From NCBI RefSeq assembly GCF_000152885.1, contig NZ_CH672404.1:410448-474447 (forward strand): a stretch of DNA of 64,000 nucleotides, given 5' to 3'. This DNA comes from Idiomarina baltica OS145 (GTDB lineage Bacteria > Pseudomonadota > Gammaproteobacteria > Enterobacterales > Alteromonadaceae). Below the pieces are notes generated by a model that ran no database searches, had not been told where the DNA came from, and saw only the letters and a program-made list of their open reading frames with translations. This document shows, piece after piece, positions 54,227 to 64,000 of this stretch (positions are counted from its first letter, which is position 1; the number at the start of each line of letters is the position of its first letter). Made by a program: the position numbers and the translations under genes.

Positions 54227-55018
54227 TTATTCGCTATGCTGAATGACACGGGGCAGGTCAGTTTCTTCCTCTCGCAGTGTGAGTACTTCAACACCGTTGT
54301 CGGTGACCAATAAGGTGTGCTCCCACTGTGCGCTCAGGCTGCGGTCTTTTGTAAGTACGGTCCAACCGTCTTTCATCAACTTAGTGTGGCGTTTACCTGC
54401 ATTGAGCATCGGCTCAATCGTGAAGCACATACCCGGCTCTAACACTTCACCCGTACCGGCCTTACCATAGTGGAGCACTTGTGGTTCCTCATGGAATACC
54501 GCACCAATTCCGTGACCGCAGTATTCGCGAACAATCGAATAATTATGTTGTTCAGCAAATTTTTGGATGACCTCTGCGAAATCACCTAAGCGAATACCTG
54601 GCTTCACCATTTTTATCGCTTTGTAGAGCGATTCTTGCGTGGTTCTTATTAAGCGCTCGGCGAGGATAGAAGGTTTACCGACGACGAACATTTTTGAAGT
54701 GTCGCCATGATAGCCGTCTAACTTGACGGTGACATCAATGTTCATGATATCACCCTCTTTCAACTTTTTAGGTCCAGGAATGCCGTGACATACGCAGTGA
54801 TTTACCGATGTACAAATCGATTTTGGAAAACCATGGTAATTGAGCGGAGCAGGGTATGCGCCGTGATCAACGATATAATCGTGACAGATTTTGTCTAACT
54901 CTTCGGTGGTCACACCAGGTTTGACGTGCTCACCAATCATCTCTAAAACACTGGCCGCTAAGCGACCCGCAGCGCGCATTTTTTCGATTTCTTCAGGCGT
55001 TTTGATCGATATACTCAT
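54227..55018 (-). CDS. map: Methionine aminopeptidase, type I
   Basis: Removes the initiator methionine from new proteins. The 263 residues include all five metal ligands in their usual places: DVTVKLDGYHGDTSKMF (two aspartates), GHGIGAVFHEEP (histidine), FTIEPML (glutamate) and QWEHTLLVT (glutamate). It diverges from rpsB, with the rpsB promoter in the gap between them, exactly as in E. coli. Confidence 0.97.
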   Translation of the reverse strand: MSISIKTPEEIEKMRAAGRLAASVLEMIGEHVKPGVTTEELDKICHDYIVDHGAYPAPLNYHGFPKSICTSVNHCVCHGIPGPKKLKEGDIMNIDVTVKLDGYHGDTSKMFVVGKPSILAERLIRTTQESLYKAIKMVKPGIRLGDFAEVIQKFAEQHNYSIVREYCGHGIGAVFHEEPQVLHYGKAGTGEVLEPGMCFTIEPMLNAGKRHTKLMKDGWTVLTKDRSLSAQWEHTLLVTDNGVEVLTLREEETDLPRVIQHSE

Positions 55019-55135
55019 TAAATACGGTCTCTTAAATTGGGCTACTTTTTTGCTTGTACATGCAGTCTACCAATTTAAACCCCGCTTAGCCATGCTCGGA
55101 TGAGGATCGACGGCGGCATTTTTGTCGCTTTATGA

Positions 55136-55164
55136 TTGCAGGACAACAGTGGATATGGTATAAA
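55136..55164 (+). promoter_or_regulatory. Sigma-70 promoter of rpsB-tsf
   Basis: TTGCAG (55136-55141) and TATAAA (55159-55164) have the ideal 17-base spacing; the sequence directly after is GC-rich (TGCGCGC), like a stringent discriminator. The ribosomal-protein operon start is about 130 bases downstream. Confidence 0.82.
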
Positions 55165-55170
55165 ATGCGC

Positions 55171-55296
55171 GCTTTTTAAAAGCGAAAATTCACTTTAAAT
55201 TTAAACCACACATATATCGACACATACCACGGGGTGCCCAATCGGGTCGTGCTATGGGGTATATGGAGGCTTAACCCCTACAAAAGGAAAAGTATT
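55171..55296 (+). promoter_or_regulatory. rpsB leader, possible S2 autoregulatory RNA
   Basis: The 126-base untranslated leader has a GGGGTGCCC-AATCGGGTC segment and a later GGCTTAACCCC that can pair with the preceding GGGGT stretch. In gammaproteobacteria S2 binds such a leader to repress rpsB and tsf (the E. coli t44 region). I have not folded it, so this is a family-based inference. Confidence 0.45.
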
Positions 55297-56025
55297 ATGG
55301 CAAACGTGTCAATGCGTGACATGCTGAAAGCAGGTGTCCACTTCGGTCACCAAACCCGCTTCTGGAACCCAAAAATGAAGCCGTTCATTTTTGGCGCTCG
55401 CAACAAGATCCACATCATTAACCTTGAAAAAACTGTGCCTATGTTCAACGACGCGTTGAGCTACATGCAGCACGTTGCTTCAAATAAAGGTAAAATCTTG
55501 TTCGTAGGTACTAAGCGCGCAGCCGCTGAGCCTGTCAAGGAAGCAGCGTTGAACTGTGGTCAGTACTACGTAAACCACCGCTGGTTAGGTGGTATGTTGA
55601 CTAACTGGAAAACCGTTCGTCAATCAATCAAGCGTTTGAAAGATCTTGAAACCATGAGCCAAGACGGTACTTTCGACAAGCTGACCAAGAAAGAAGCGTT
55701 GGTTAACACCCGCGAAATGGAAAAGCTTGAAAAAGGCCTTGGCGGTATCAAAAACATGGGCGGCTTGCCTGACGTATTGTTCGTAATCGACGCTGATCAC
55801 GAGCACATTGCGATTAAAGAAGCCAACAACTTAGGTATTCCAGTTGTTTCTGTTGTTGATACCAACTCAGATCCAGATGGCGTTGACTACGTTATCCCAG
55901 GTAACGACGACGCAATCCGCGCAGTACAATTGTATTTGAATGCTGCAGCAGACGCGATCAAAGAAGCTAAATCAGCGCCAGTAGAAGCAAAAGACGCTGA
56001 CGATTTTGTTGAAGCTACCGAATAA
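55297..56025 (+). CDS. rpsB: 30S ribosomal protein S2
   Basis: Ribosomal protein S2, 242 residues. Conserved blocks: [24 protein letters not shown] (seen as [16 protein letters not shown] and onward), [19 protein letters not shown] and [19 protein letters not shown]. The start at 55297 follows AAAGGA and fits the family; the frame is open 21 codons earlier but that part is leader. It is co-transcribed with tsf 14 bases downstream. Confidence 0.98.
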   Translation: MANVSMRDMLKAGVHFGHQTRFWNPKMKPFIFGARNKIHIINLEKTVPMFNDALSYMQHVASNKGKILFVGTKRAAAEPVKEAALNCGQYYVNHRWLGGMLTNWKTVRQSIKRLKDLETMSQDGTFDKLTKKEALVNTREMEKLEKGLGGIKNMGGLPDVLFVIDADHEHIAIKEANNLGIPVVSVVDTNSDPDGVDYVIPGNDDAIRAVQLYLNAAADAIKEAKSAPVEAKDADDFVEATE

Positions 56026-56039
56026 TTGAGGATCTAACC

Positions 56040-56918
56040 ATGGCAATTACTGCTGCTCAGGTAAAAGAACTTCGCGAGCGCACAGGCGCTGGTATGATGG
56101 ACTGCAAGAAAGCATTGCAAGAAGTTGACGGCGACATGGAAGCTGCAATCGAGCTAATGCGTAAAAGCGGTCAAGCAAAAGCGGCTAAGAAAGCCGGTCG
56201 TGTTGCGGCTGAAGGCGTTATCTTGGTTAAGTCTGAAGGCAACCAAGCGACACTCGTTGAGCTTAACTGCGAAACTGACTTCGTTGCACGCGATGATAGC
56301 TTCTTGGCATTTGGCGAGAAAGTTATCAACGCAGCGTTCGCTAGCAAAGAAAACGATGTTGAACAATTGAAAGCAACTGATATCGGCGGCGAAACTGTTG
56401 AAAAAACCCGTGAAGACCTTGTTGCTAAAATCGGCGAAAACATGAACGTACGTCGTGTTAAGACGATTGAAGAAGGCAACACTGTTGCTACATACACTCA
56501 CGGTGCACGGATTGGTGTAGCTGTTGCATTAAATGGTGGTGATGAAGACTTAGCGCGCGACTTGTGTATGCATGTTGCTGCGAGCAGTCCTCAGTTTGTT
56601 AAGCCCGAAGATGTTGACGCTGAAGTCGTTGAAAAAGAACGTGCTATTCAGGTTGATATCGCAATGCAAAGCGGTAAACCAAAAGAAATCGCTGAGAAAA
56701 TGGTCGAAGGTCGTATGCGTAAATTTACTGGCGAGATCAGCTTAACTGGTCAGCCGTTCGTAAAAGACCCTTCTATGACTGTTGGCGAATTGCTTAAGCA
56801 AGCGGGTGCAGACGTAGTTACATTCGTACGCTTTGAAGTGGGCGAAGGTATTGAGCGTAAAGAAGAAGACTTTGCTTCTGAAGTACAAGCTCAAGTGGCG
56901 GCGGCAAGCAAAGGTTAA
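56040..56918 (+). CDS. tsf: Elongation factor Ts
   Basis: Nucleotide-exchange factor for EF-Tu, 292 residues. The N-terminal UBA-like block [19 protein letters not shown] and the core sequences [13 protein letters not shown] and [10 protein letters not shown] are those of bacterial EF-Ts; the tail holds the coiled-coil segment and [15 protein letters not shown]. It follows rpsB and ends at the terminator at 56959-56995. Confidence 0.98.
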   Translation: MAITAAQVKELRERTGAGMMDCKKALQEVDGDMEAAIELMRKSGQAKAAKKAGRVAAEGVILVKSEGNQATLVELNCETDFVARDDSFLAFGEKVINAAFASKENDVEQLKATDIGGETVEKTREDLVAKIGENMNVRRVKTIEEGNTVATYTHGARIGVAVALNGGDEDLARDLCMHVAASSPQFVKPEDVDAEVVEKERAIQVDIAMQSGKPKEIAEKMVEGRMRKFTGEISLTGQPFVKDPSMTVGELLKQAGADVVTFVRFEVGEGIERKEEDFASEVQAQVAAASKG

Positions 56919-56958
56919 TTCTTTGTGCCAGGGTCCACAACCCCAATGTGAGTAATAG

Positions 56959-56995
56959 AAACCGCGTCTTGAGCGTTCAGGACGCGGTTTTTTTT
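56959..56995 (+). terminator. Intrinsic terminator of rpsB-tsf
   Basis: AAACCGCGTC / GACGCGGTTT, a 10-bp perfect stem with a 12-base loop, followed by eight or more T. It separates the rpsB-tsf operon from pyrH. Confidence 0.92.
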
Positions 56996-57021
56996 AGAAA
57001 AATGGATATTGAGAGGCAAGC

Positions 57022-57756
57022 ATGAGTACCCACCCAAAACCAACATATCGACGTATTCTTTTAAAACTTAGCGGTGAAGCATTAATGGGCGATGAGCCTT
57101 TTGGCATCGACGCAAAAGTGCTGGATCGCATGGCTCAAGAGATCAAAGAGCTGGTTGAGCTCGGGGTCCAGGTTGGACTTGTCATCGGTGGTGGTAATTT
57201 ATTCCGTGGCGAAGGCCTGGCAAAAGCCGGAATGAATCGTGTAGTCGGTGACCACATGGGGATGCTTGCAACGGTTATGAATGGGTTAGCAATGCGAGAT
57301 GCGTTGCATCGCGCATTCGTGAATGCCCGCTTAATGTCTGCTATCGAGTTGACAGGTGTCTGTGACAGTTATAACTGGGCAGAGGCAATCAGCCTACTTA
57401 AGTCTGGGCGTGTCGTTATTTTCTCAGCCGGAACCGGCAACCCATTTTTTACGACAGACTCAGCTGCGTGTTTGCGTGGCATCGAAATCGAAGCAGACAT
57501 AGTGCTAAAAGGCACCAAAGTCGATGGCGTGTATTCAGACGATCCTGTTAGTAATCCAGACGCCACGCTATATCGCCATATCAATTATCAAGATGTACTT
57601 CAACAACAGCTGAAAGTGATGGATTTAGCCGCCTTTACGCTGGCTCGCGATCATGAATTACCGATTCGTGTATTCAATATGAATAAGCCAGGTGCGTTAC
57701 GATCCGTGATTCTGGGCGAAGAAGAAGGTACACTAATCAGTAAAGACGCTGAATAA
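57022..57756 (+). CDS. pyrH: Uridylate kinase
   Basis: Phosphorylates UMP to UDP. It is a hexameric amino-acid-kinase-family enzyme of 244 residues. Motifs: [12 protein letters not shown] at the N-terminus, [12 protein letters not shown] near 55, and [21 protein letters not shown] (seen as [15 protein letters not shown]) near 140. It begins a run with frr, uppS, cdsA, dxr, rseP and bamA in the gammaproteobacterial order. Confidence 0.97.
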   Translation: MSTHPKPTYRRILLKLSGEALMGDEPFGIDAKVLDRMAQEIKELVELGVQVGLVIGGGNLFRGEGLAKAGMNRVVGDHMGMLATVMNGLAMRDALHRAFVNARLMSAIELTGVCDSYNWAEAISLLKSGRVVIFSAGTGNPFFTTDSAACLRGIEIEADIVLKGTKVDGVYSDDPVSNPDATLYRHINYQDVLQQQLKVMDLAAFTLARDHELPIRVFNMNKPGALRSVILGEEEGTLISKDAE

Positions 57757-57779
57757 ACGAAATCGAGAAGGTAAAAACA

Positions 57780-58337
57780 GTGATTAACGATATTATTAAA
57801 GACGCAAAAGAGCGCATGGAAAAGAGCGTAGAGTCGCTCCGTAGTCAAATGTCAAAAGTGCGTACAGGACGCGCGCATCCGAGTATTCTTGATAGTGTGA
57901 TGGTGAACTACTATGGGGTTGATACACCACTTAAGCAGCTCGCTAACATCACTACAGAAGATTCTCGTACATTGGCATTGACCGTATTTGACAAATCGTC
58001 CGCTCAAGCTGTCGAGAAGGCTATTTTAACCTCTGATTTGGGTTTAAACCCAGCATCTGCAGGTGCAGTCATTCGTATTCCTCTACCACCGTTGACCGAA
58101 GAACGCCGCCGTGACTTGGTAAAAATTGTTCGTGCAGAAGCCGAACAAGCGCGTGTAGCGGTGCGTAACATTCGTCGTGATGCGAATAACGATTTAAAAG
58201 AGTTGTTAAAGGAAAAGGAAATCACTGAGGATGAGGAACACTCGGCAGAGGACGATGTCCAAAAGCTAACCGACACGTACGTGAAAAAAATCGACGAGTC
58301 ATTGAAAGCTAAAGAACAGGATTTAATGGAAGTTTAA
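57780..58337 (+). CDS. frr: Ribosome recycling factor
   Basis: Splits post-termination ribosomes together with EF-G. The 185 residues form the usual L-shaped protein: [21 protein letters not shown] near the start, [15 protein letters not shown], and [16 protein letters not shown] in the middle. The start codon is GTG, with GAAGG about 10 bases upstream. It lies 23 bases after pyrH. Confidence 0.97.
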   Translation: MINDIIKDAKERMEKSVESLRSQMSKVRTGRAHPSILDSVMVNYYGVDTPLKQLANITTEDSRTLALTVFDKSSAQAVEKAILTSDLGLNPASAGAVIRIPLPPLTEERRRDLVKIVRAEAEQARVAVRNIRRDANNDLKELLKEKEITEDEEHSAEDDVQKLTDTYVKKIDESLKAKEQDLMEV

Positions 58338-58359
58338 TTCCATTCCGTGCTCTAGACGG

Positions 58360-58386
58360 CGCCGTGTAGTCTCTATGCGGCGTTTT
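58360..58386 (+). terminator. Weak hairpin after frr
   Basis: CGCCG / CGGCG with an inner TAG / CTA pairing, followed by TTTTAATT, in the gap between frr and uppS. It may partly end transcription before uppS. Confidence 0.42.
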
Positions 58387-58403
58387 AATTATTGGCGGAC
58401 AGC

Positions 58404-59177
58404 ATGAAGCAATCTCCAACAATACAGCAAGTGATGCCCAAGCATGTCGCTATTATTATGGATGGGAATGGGCGTTGGGCTAAGCAACAAGGCAAACGAA
58501 GAACGTTTGGTCACAAAAAGGGAGCCGAGGCGGTTAGGAGAGCGGTTAGCTTTGCACGTCGAAACGGGATCCAGTCGCTTACGCTATTTGCCTTTAGTAG
58601 TGAAAATTGGAATAGACCGGCCGCGGAAGTATCGCTACTGATGGAGTTATTCATCAATGTACTTAAAAAGGAAGCGGATAAACTCAAACAAAATGATATC
58701 AAGCTTCAAGTTATTGGTGATAAGACACAGTTTTCAAGTCGCTTACGAAAGCATATTGAACAGACTGAAGAGATGACTGCCGAGTGTCGCGGTATGACAC
58801 TTAATATCGCCGCAAATTACGGTGGTCAGTGGGATATTACCCAGGCGACGCGTAAAGTGGCAACGGCGGTGGCCAATAATGAATTAGCGGCATCAGACAT
58901 TACTGAACGTACTTTCGAGCGCTATTTATGTTTAGCTGATCAGGCAAAACCTGACTTGCTCATTCGTACGGGTGGCGAACAGAGGGTGAGTAATTTCTTG
59001 CTATGGCAAATAGCGTATGCAGAATTTTACTTCAGCCCGATACTATGGCCTGACTTTGACGATCAAGCATTCGCAAGTGCTGTTGCAGAATTCGCGCAAC
59101 GGGAACGCCGTTATGGGCTTACCAGTGAGCAAATCACTGAGCTCTTTGAAACAATGAATGCGCGTGTAGAGGACTGA
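58404..59177 (+). CDS. uppS: Undecaprenyl diphosphate synthase
   Basis: Cis-prenyltransferase that makes the C55 lipid carrier of cell-wall synthesis. The 257 residues keep the catalytic MDGNGRWAK, the GHKKGAEAVRR block, FAFSSENWNRP, NIAANYGG and RTGGEQRVSNFLLWQ. The ATG at 58404 is used; a TTG four codons earlier is possible. The ribosome-binding site is weak. Confidence 0.97.
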   Translation: MKQSPTIQQVMPKHVAIIMDGNGRWAKQQGKRRTFGHKKGAEAVRRAVSFARRNGIQSLTLFAFSSENWNRPAAEVSLLMELFINVLKKEADKLKQNDIKLQVIGDKTQFSSRLRKHIEQTEEMTAECRGMTLNIAANYGGQWDITQATRKVATAVANNELAASDITERTFERYLCLADQAKPDLLIRTGGEQRVSNFLLWQIAYAEFYFSPILWPDFDDQAFASAVAEFAQRERRYGLTSEQITELFETMNARVED

Positions 59178-59181
59178 ATTT

Positions 59182-60045
59182 TTGCTTAAACAACGAATTT
59201 TGACAGCTGTCATTTTGATACCCGTCGCCCTCTATGCGGTCTTTTTACTGCCGCTGTGGGGCTTTTCCTTATTTATCCAAGCTGTATTGATGTTAGGCGC
59301 GTGGGAATGGGCACCGCTCATGGGGCTCACCAAAGTCCGTTCACGTATTGCGTATACACTCGGCATTGGAATAATAATTGGCGCATTAAGCCTTGCTGTG
59401 CCATTTGAACACTTGTGGAAAGCAGGCACGCTTAATCAAATTATTTATGCCACGATCGCTGCCGGCGGTATTTGGTGGGTCTGTGCATTAGCGTTGGTGG
59501 TCAACTATCCGTCGAGTCGACGTATGTGGTCCCGGACACGTTCGATCGTTGGTATTTTTGGCATGTTGATTTTTGTTCCAACTTGGGCAGCCTTGGTCAC
59601 CGTGCGTTCAATCAATATTGATATACAACCCTATTTTGGCGGATGGGTGGTATTGTTTATTCTATTGTTAGTATGGGCCGCGGATGTTGGCGCCTACTTT
59701 GCCGGTGTCCGTTACGGACGTAATAAAATGATGCCTGCGGTAAGCCCGGGTAAGACAATGGAAGGTCTCTGCGGTGGATTAACGCTGGCATTTATCGTCA
59801 TGATGGTGGTTTCACACTGGACTCAAATACCGGCTGACCAATTTACCGGCTACTATTTGACAGGATTATTTACTGTCGTGGCGTCTGTGTTTGGTGACTT
59901 GAATGAGAGTATGTTTAAACGCAGTGCCGGCGTAAAAGATAGCGGCTCAATTCTGCCAGGACATGGCGGCATATTAGATCGCATAGATAGTCTAACCGCG
60001 GCAGTGCCTGTGTTTACATTGGCTTACTTGGAGTTTTTACGTTAA
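59182..60045 (+). CDS. cdsA: Phosphatidate cytidylyltransferase
   Basis: Inner-membrane enzyme making CDP-diacylglycerol from phosphatidate and CTP. The 287 residues have several transmembrane helices and the signature KRSAGVKDSGSILPGHGGIL then DRIDSL near the C-terminus, with SPGKTMEGLCGG before it. The start is TTG, 4 bases after the uppS stop; there is no ATG in a suitable place. It is coupled to dxr, 2 bases downstream. Confidence 0.96.
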   Translation: MLKQRILTAVILIPVALYAVFLLPLWGFSLFIQAVLMLGAWEWAPLMGLTKVRSRIAYTLGIGIIIGALSLAVPFEHLWKAGTLNQIIYATIAAGGIWWVCALALVVNYPSSRRMWSRTRSIVGIFGMLIFVPTWAALVTVRSINIDIQPYFGGWVVLFILLLVWAADVGAYFAGVRYGRNKMMPAVSPGKTMEGLCGGLTLAFIVMMVVSHWTQIPADQFTGYYLTGLFTVVASVFGDLNESMFKRSAGVKDSGSILPGHGGILDRIDSLTAAVPVFTLAYLEFLR

Positions 60046-60047
60046 GT

Positions 60048-61247
60048 ATGAGTCAATCGATTACCATCTTAGGCGCGACGGGTTCTATTGGTCAGAATAC
60101 GTTAGATGTCGTTGCTCGTCACCCTGATACTTATTCACTATTTGCCGTCACAGCTCATGGTAACGTGAGTGCCATGCTCGATATCGTGTGCCGTTATCAA
60201 CCTCAGTATGCCGTGATGGTGGACGAACACGCAGCATCACAACTGCGTGCACAATTGCCGATGGATACGCGGACCGAAGTATTGGGTGGTGCGAGTGCAT
60301 TATCCGACGTGAGTGCGTGTGCAGAAGTCGATGTCATTATGGCCGCGATAGTAGGTGCTGCTGGCCTGGCACCGACACTAGCGGCTATCAATTGCGGTAA
60401 ACGTGTTTTGCTCGCTAATAAAGAAGCGTTAGTGGTGAGCGGTGAGTTATTTATTAATGCCGCGCGTGAAAGTGGCGCTCAAATTCTTCCTGTTGATTCA
60501 GAGCATAATGCAATATTTCAATGTTTACCGGATAGCGCACAACAGCAAGTCGGCTACATGCAACTGAATAATCATGGCATTGATAAACTGCTGCTAACGG
60601 GGTCGGGCGGGCCCTTTCGTCATACTCCTATCGATGAGCTTGTTAACCAAACACCTCAACAGGCCTGCAATCACCCCAATTGGTCAATGGGACAGAAAAT
60701 TTCTGTCGATTCTGCAACCATGCTCAATAAGGGTCTGGAATACATTGAGGCACGGTGGCTATTCAATTGTCGTCGGGAACAGCTTGATATTGTAATACAT
60801 CCGCAGAGCGTTATTCACTCAATGGTACAATATGTTGATGGTTCAGTGATGGCGCAGATGGGAGAGCCTGACATGCGCACGCCTATTGCTCATGTATTAG
60901 GTTTCCCTGAGCGAATTTGCAGTGGTGTGAAGGGACTCGATTTCATGACGCTTGGTGAACTCAGTTTTATGCCAGTGGATTTTGCACGTTATCCTTGTCT
61001 GAAACTGGCGATAGATAGTTGTTGGCATGGACAGTCGGCAACGACCACTTTAAACGCTGCCAATGAGGTGGCGGTTGCAGCGTTTTTGAAAGGACAAATT
61101 CGCTTCACTGATATTGCTGAAGTGTGTGACTCAGCATTGCAAAACTTGGTGTCAGCGCACGTGGATTCGGTAGACGCACTTATGGCTATTGATGCACAAG
61201 CGCGACGTGCAGCATCACGACGTGTGGAGCAAGTTGTTTATGCTTGA
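60048..61247 (+). CDS. dxr: 1-deoxy-D-xylulose 5-phosphate reductoisomerase
   Basis: Second step of the MEP isoprenoid pathway: makes 2-C-methyl-D-erythritol 4-phosphate with NADPH. The 399 residues begin with the NADPH loop ILGATGSIGQNTLDVV and include LLANKEALVVSG, ILPVDSEHNAIFQCL with metal ligands, and GSGGPFR. The final segment overlaps the rseP start by 8 bases. Its isoprenoid product is used by UppS, encoded two genes upstream. Confidence 0.97.
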   Translation: MSQSITILGATGSIGQNTLDVVARHPDTYSLFAVTAHGNVSAMLDIVCRYQPQYAVMVDEHAASQLRAQLPMDTRTEVLGGASALSDVSACAEVDVIMAAIVGAAGLAPTLAAINCGKRVLLANKEALVVSGELFINAARESGAQILPVDSEHNAIFQCLPDSAQQQVGYMQLNNHGIDKLLLTGSGGPFRHTPIDELVNQTPQQACNHPNWSMGQKISVDSATMLNKGLEYIEARWLFNCRREQLDIVIHPQSVIHSMVQYVDGSVMAQMGEPDMRTPIAHVLGFPERICSGVKGLDFMTLGELSFMPVDFARYPCLKLAIDSCWHGQSATTTLNAANEVAVAAFLKGQIRFTDIAEVCDSALQNLVSAHVDSVDALMAIDAQARRAASRRVEQVVYA

Positions 61248-62595
61248 TTGGTTATGGTACGCCGGTTCGTTTGTAGTGACCTTAGGTATTTTGGTCGCTT
61301 TTCATGAGTTCGGACATTTTTGGGTGGCTCGACGCTGTGGCGTCAAGGTACTGACCTATTCGGTGGGGTTCGGTAAAGCGATATGGTCACGGGTGGCACG
61401 CGATGGTACGCGCTATCAAGTCGGTATTATTCCGCTAGGTGGCTATGTTCGTATGCTCGATGAACGTGTTGATGAGGTCAGTGAGCAAGACAAACATGTA
61501 TCCTTTAATGCCCAGTCAGTGTATAAGCGCTTTGCCATTGTGGCGGCTGGACCGATTGCTAATTTCATTCTCGCCGTCGCTGTACTATGGCTTATGTTTG
61601 GTATTGGGGTCCCTACGGTTAAGCCCATTATAGGCGATGTTGCGCCCGGGTCTATTGCAGCACAAGCAGACTTTGTAGAGGGCAGTGAGATTGTAAAAGT
61701 CGACAACGTAGAAGCATACGATTGGCAGCAGGTACAACTCGGTTTGATGAGTGCCATTGGTAACGATGAACTCTCAATTACCGTAAGTAGCCCCGACGGC
61801 ACGATACAGAAAAAAACCTTAAATATTTCGCAGTGGCAGTTTGATCCTGAAACGGAAACAACCTTTGGTAGCTTGGGGATTCAAGTTTACCGACCTAATG
61901 TTTCCACTACATTAGCGCAGGTTGTTGATGACTCTCCGGCGCAACAAGCGGGTCTAGAAGCGGGCGATAAAGTGACCGAGCTCAATGGTCAGCCGCTAGA
62001 AAGCTGGCAACAATTGACTGGAACTATCGCCGAGTCCGCAGGAGTTGCCTTGACCTTGACTATCGAGCGCCAAGGAGCCGAACAAAAAATAACTGTTATT
62101 CCTGGTGAACGCGAACGAGGTTCTGATGTCATAGGTTACCTAGGCATCGCCCCTGAGGTAGGAGAGTTGCCCGAGGGCTATGTGTTCAACCATCAATATG
62201 GTATTGTCGGTGGTTTAATGAAAGGCGCTGAGCAGACATGGGAACTCATGGTTGTAAGCGTCAAAATGATTGGAAAGCTAATCACGGGCGATGTGTCCGT
62301 AAAAAATCTCGCTGGCCCTTTGAGTATTGCTGAAGGCGCTGGCGTTAGCGCGAGTAGTGGATTTGTTTATTTTCTCAGCTTTCTCGCGCTATTAAGTGTA
62401 AATTTAGGGATAATCAATCTGGTGCCTTTACCCATGCTTGACGGGGGACATTTAGCATTTTTCGTTGCTGAATGGGTGAGAGGGAAGCCGGTGTCAGAAA
62501 AAGTTCAAGACATCTGTTACCGGATTGGTGGTGCGTTAGTCTTTGCATTGATGATAATCGCCATAAGTAATGACATCATGCGCTTCGCATTCTAA
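61240..62595 (+). CDS. rseP: Site-2 protease RseP (sigma-E pathway)
   Basis: Intramembrane zinc protease that cleaves RseA after DegS, releasing sigma-E. 451 residues. The zinc motif AFHEFGHFW is in the first membrane helix, and the third ligand motif LVPLPMLDGGHL is near 395 in a late helix. Two PDZ domains lie between (GSIAAQADFVEGSEIVKV; SPAQQAGLEAGDKVTELN). The start at 61240 overlaps dxr; an upstream in-frame start would run further into dxr. Confidence 0.96.
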   Translation: MLDWLWYAGSFVVTLGILVAFHEFGHFWVARRCGVKVLTYSVGFGKAIWSRVARDGTRYQVGIIPLGGYVRMLDERVDEVSEQDKHVSFNAQSVYKRFAIVAAGPIANFILAVAVLWLMFGIGVPTVKPIIGDVAPGSIAAQADFVEGSEIVKVDNVEAYDWQQVQLGLMSAIGNDELSITVSSPDGTIQKKTLNISQWQFDPETETTFGSLGIQVYRPNVSTTLAQVVDDSPAQQAGLEAGDKVTELNGQPLESWQQLTGTIAESAGVALTLTIERQGAEQKITVIPGERERGSDVIGYLGIAPEVGELPEGYVFNHQYGIVGGLMKGAEQTWELMVVSVKMIGKLITGDVSVKNLAGPLSIAEGAGVSASSGFVYFLSFLALLSVNLGIINLVPLPMLDGGHLAFFVAEWVRGKPVSEKVQDICYRIGGALVFALMIIAISNDIMRFAF

Positions 62596-62625
62596 TTCAA
62601 AGTCAACAATAAGTAGCTAGTTATA

Positions 62626-64000
62626 ATGACGTTTAAAAAGCTGTTAGTGAGTGCCATGGTTGCGGCGGCTGTTTCGCCCGCAGCGCAAGCACAAGATGAA
62701 TTTGTTGTCCAAGATATCGAAGTTAAAGGTTTACAACGTGTGGCACTCGGTGCTGCGTTGACATATATTCCTGTTCGAGTGGGTGATGAAGTGTCAGAGC
62801 TGCAAATTCGCAGTGCGATCAAATCACTCTATTCGTCTACTCACTTCGATTACATCGAAGCAGTACGTGACAATGACACGTTGATTTTCCGTGTCAGTGA
62901 GCGTCCAACAATTGCTGAAATTACCTTCGAGGGTAATAATGATATTAAGGACGAGCAGTTAGAGCAGAGCCTCCAAGATAACAACATTATTCAAGGAGAG
63001 CCGCTTGATCGAACGACGATCTCAGGTATCGAGAAAGGGTTAGAAGACTTTTATCAAAGTGTCGGTAAGTATAACGCTCAGGTTGACCTTGAGGTGGTTG
63101 AATTACCGCGTAATCGTGTCGAGCTTCGCATGAACTTTGAAGAAGGCGATGCCGCTGAAATTGCACAAATCAACATTGTCGGTAACAAGGCATTTCCAGA
63201 CGAACTGCTTTTAGATACTTTTGAGTTGCGCGATAAATTACCGTGGTGGAATATCATCGGCGAAAAACGCTACCAGAAAGAGCAATTAAGTGGCGACTTA
63301 GAAACACTCGAATCTTATTATCGCGATCGCGGCTATCTTCAGTTCCAAGTTGAATCGGTACAGGTTTCTGTCACGCCTGATAAGTCGGGTGTCTACATCA
63401 CGGTCAATGTGAATGAGGGCGAGAAATATTACGTAAGCGAAACTGATGTAATTGGTGATTTGAAAGGTCATGAGGACATCGTTAATCGCTTAACTACGAT
63501 TAAAGAGGGGACGCTATATAATGCGGCTCAAGTCACTTATATTGAAGACCTCGTTGGTCGTTTCTTCGGTGGCTATGGGTATGCCTACCCAGAAGTAAAG
63601 GCGATTCCTGAGCGTAATGACGAAGACAAAACCGTTAAACTGACGTTCTCAGTCAATCCAGGTAATCGCGTTTACGTTCGTCGCATTGCGTTTGAGGGTA
63701 ATTCAACGACCGAAGACCAAGTCTTGCGTCGTGAAATGCGTCAGCTTGAAGGTGCATGGCTATCAGATAACAAGGTCGAGCAAGGTAAAGTGCGCCTAGA
63801 GCGACTCGGCTTTTTCGAAACGGTTGAGACTTCGACGGAAAAAGTGGAAGGACAACCTGATCAAGTGGATGTCACGTATAAGGTAAAAGAGCAACCTTCA
63901 GGTTCATTTACGGCGGGTATTGGTTACGGTGACTATTCAGGCCTGCAACTCAACGCCGGTATTCAGCAAAGTAACTTTTTGGGTACGGGTAATCGCGCAG
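62626..64000 (+). CDS. bamA: Outer-membrane assembly factor BamA, 5' part
   Basis: Core of the BAM complex that inserts beta-barrel proteins into the outer membrane. The frame is open to the window edge, giving the first 458 codons of a protein usually near 800. A signal peptide ([19 protein letters not shown]) is followed by five POTRA domains, recognisable from [58 protein letters not shown] and [20 protein letters not shown]. The last codons ([16 protein letters not shown]) enter the barrel domain. It follows rseP as in other gammaproteobacteria. Confidence 0.96.
   Translation, partial: MTFKKLLVSAMVAAAVSPAAQAQDEFVVQDIEVKGLQRVALGAALTYIPVRVGDEVSELQIRSAIKSLYSSTHFDYIEAVRDNDTLIFRVSERPTIAEITFEGNNDIKDEQLEQSLQDNNIIQGEPLDRTTISGIEKGLEDFYQSVGKYNAQVDLEVVELPRNRVELRMNFEEGDAAEIAQINIVGNKAFPDELLLDTFELRDKLPWWNIIGEKRYQKEQLSGDLETLESYYRDRGYLQFQVESVQVSVTPDKSGVYITVNVNEGEKYYVSETDVIGDLKGHEDIVNRLTTIKEGTLYNAAQVTYIEDLVGRFFGGYGYAYPEVKAIPERNDEDKTVKLTFSVNPGNRVYVRRIAFEGNSTTEDQVLRREMRQLEGAWLSDNKVEQGKVRLERLGFFETVETSTEKVEGQPDQVDVTYKVKEQPSGSFTAGIGYGDYSGLQLNAGIQQSNFLGTGNRA

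Noticed and set aside
56154..56501. Two antisense frames over tsf
   Set aside because: They are by-products of the biased codon use of a highly expressed gene, with no start signal.
1..64000. tRNA or rRNA genes
   Set aside because: No cloverleaf-like sequence with a TTCGAATC-type arm or rRNA core was recognised on either strand by eye; a tRNAscan run would settle it.

Overview
The window looks like chromosome of a marine gammaproteobacterium of the Alteromonadales/Idiomarinaceae type. This is inferred from several protein families together: a complete leucine-degradation (liu) operon and a valine/isoleucine cluster of the kind found in Shewanella and Idiomarina, NAD-type isocitrate dehydrogenase, DUF3192/DUF3301/DUF3549 proteins, and gammaproteobacterial gene neighbourhoods such as gcvA-ygdD-rlmM, queF/syd, yqcC-truC and map/rpsB-tsf-pyrH-frr-uppS-cdsA-dxr-rseP-bamA. 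No species was identified by search.

Layout. 1-4700: the 3' end of gpt, then proS and trmO, an exported repeat protein behind a sigma-54-like promoter, an RcsF-family lipoprotein and an H-NS-family protein. 4704-17462 (minus strand): one tightly packed operon, liuR-liuABCDE-aacS-(GGDEF/EAL gene)-etfQO. It takes isovaleryl-CoA to acetoacetate/acetoacetyl-CoA and passes the electrons to quinone; a c-di-GMP enzyme gene sits inside it. 17540-25183: a thiolase gene diverging from liuR across a perfect 16-bp palindrome (probable LiuR operator), a reversed EamA transporter, then mmsA, an acyl-CoA dehydrogenase, 3-hydroxyisobutyryl-CoA hydrolase, mmsB and an SDR gene for valine/isoleucine breakdown. 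25273-28699: a small membrane protein, gcvA, a hydrolase, DUF423 and rlmM.

28700-37760 is the accessory region. It holds a 1489-residue secreted Rhs/YD-repeat protein with an unfamiliar C-terminal tip, two small AT-rich genes behind it, a complete IS30-family element with recognisable ends and a 3-bp target duplication, a displaced second Rhs tip that starts with a copy of the end of the Rhs core, a lipoprotein gene that could encode its immunity protein, three related terminator units, and a decayed IS30 fragment. A divergent 186-residue gene ends in the half of the Rhs core that the large protein seems to lack. This resembles a polymorphic-toxin locus with exchangeable tips, and the tip and immunity families are not ones I can name.

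37761-55018: NAD-isocitrate dehydrogenase; an operon of diguanylate cyclase, ppnN, DUF3192 and an HDOD-like gene; an M61 peptidase; queF and syd; a second DUF3192 lipoprotein; a GNAT acetyltransferase; DUF3301/DUF3549; yqcC-truC; dapD, glnD and map. 55136-64000: the rpsB promoter and leader, then translation, nucleotide, isoprenoid, phospholipid and outer-membrane genes from rpsB to a bamA cut by the window edge. No tRNA, rRNA, CRISPR array or prophage was seen.
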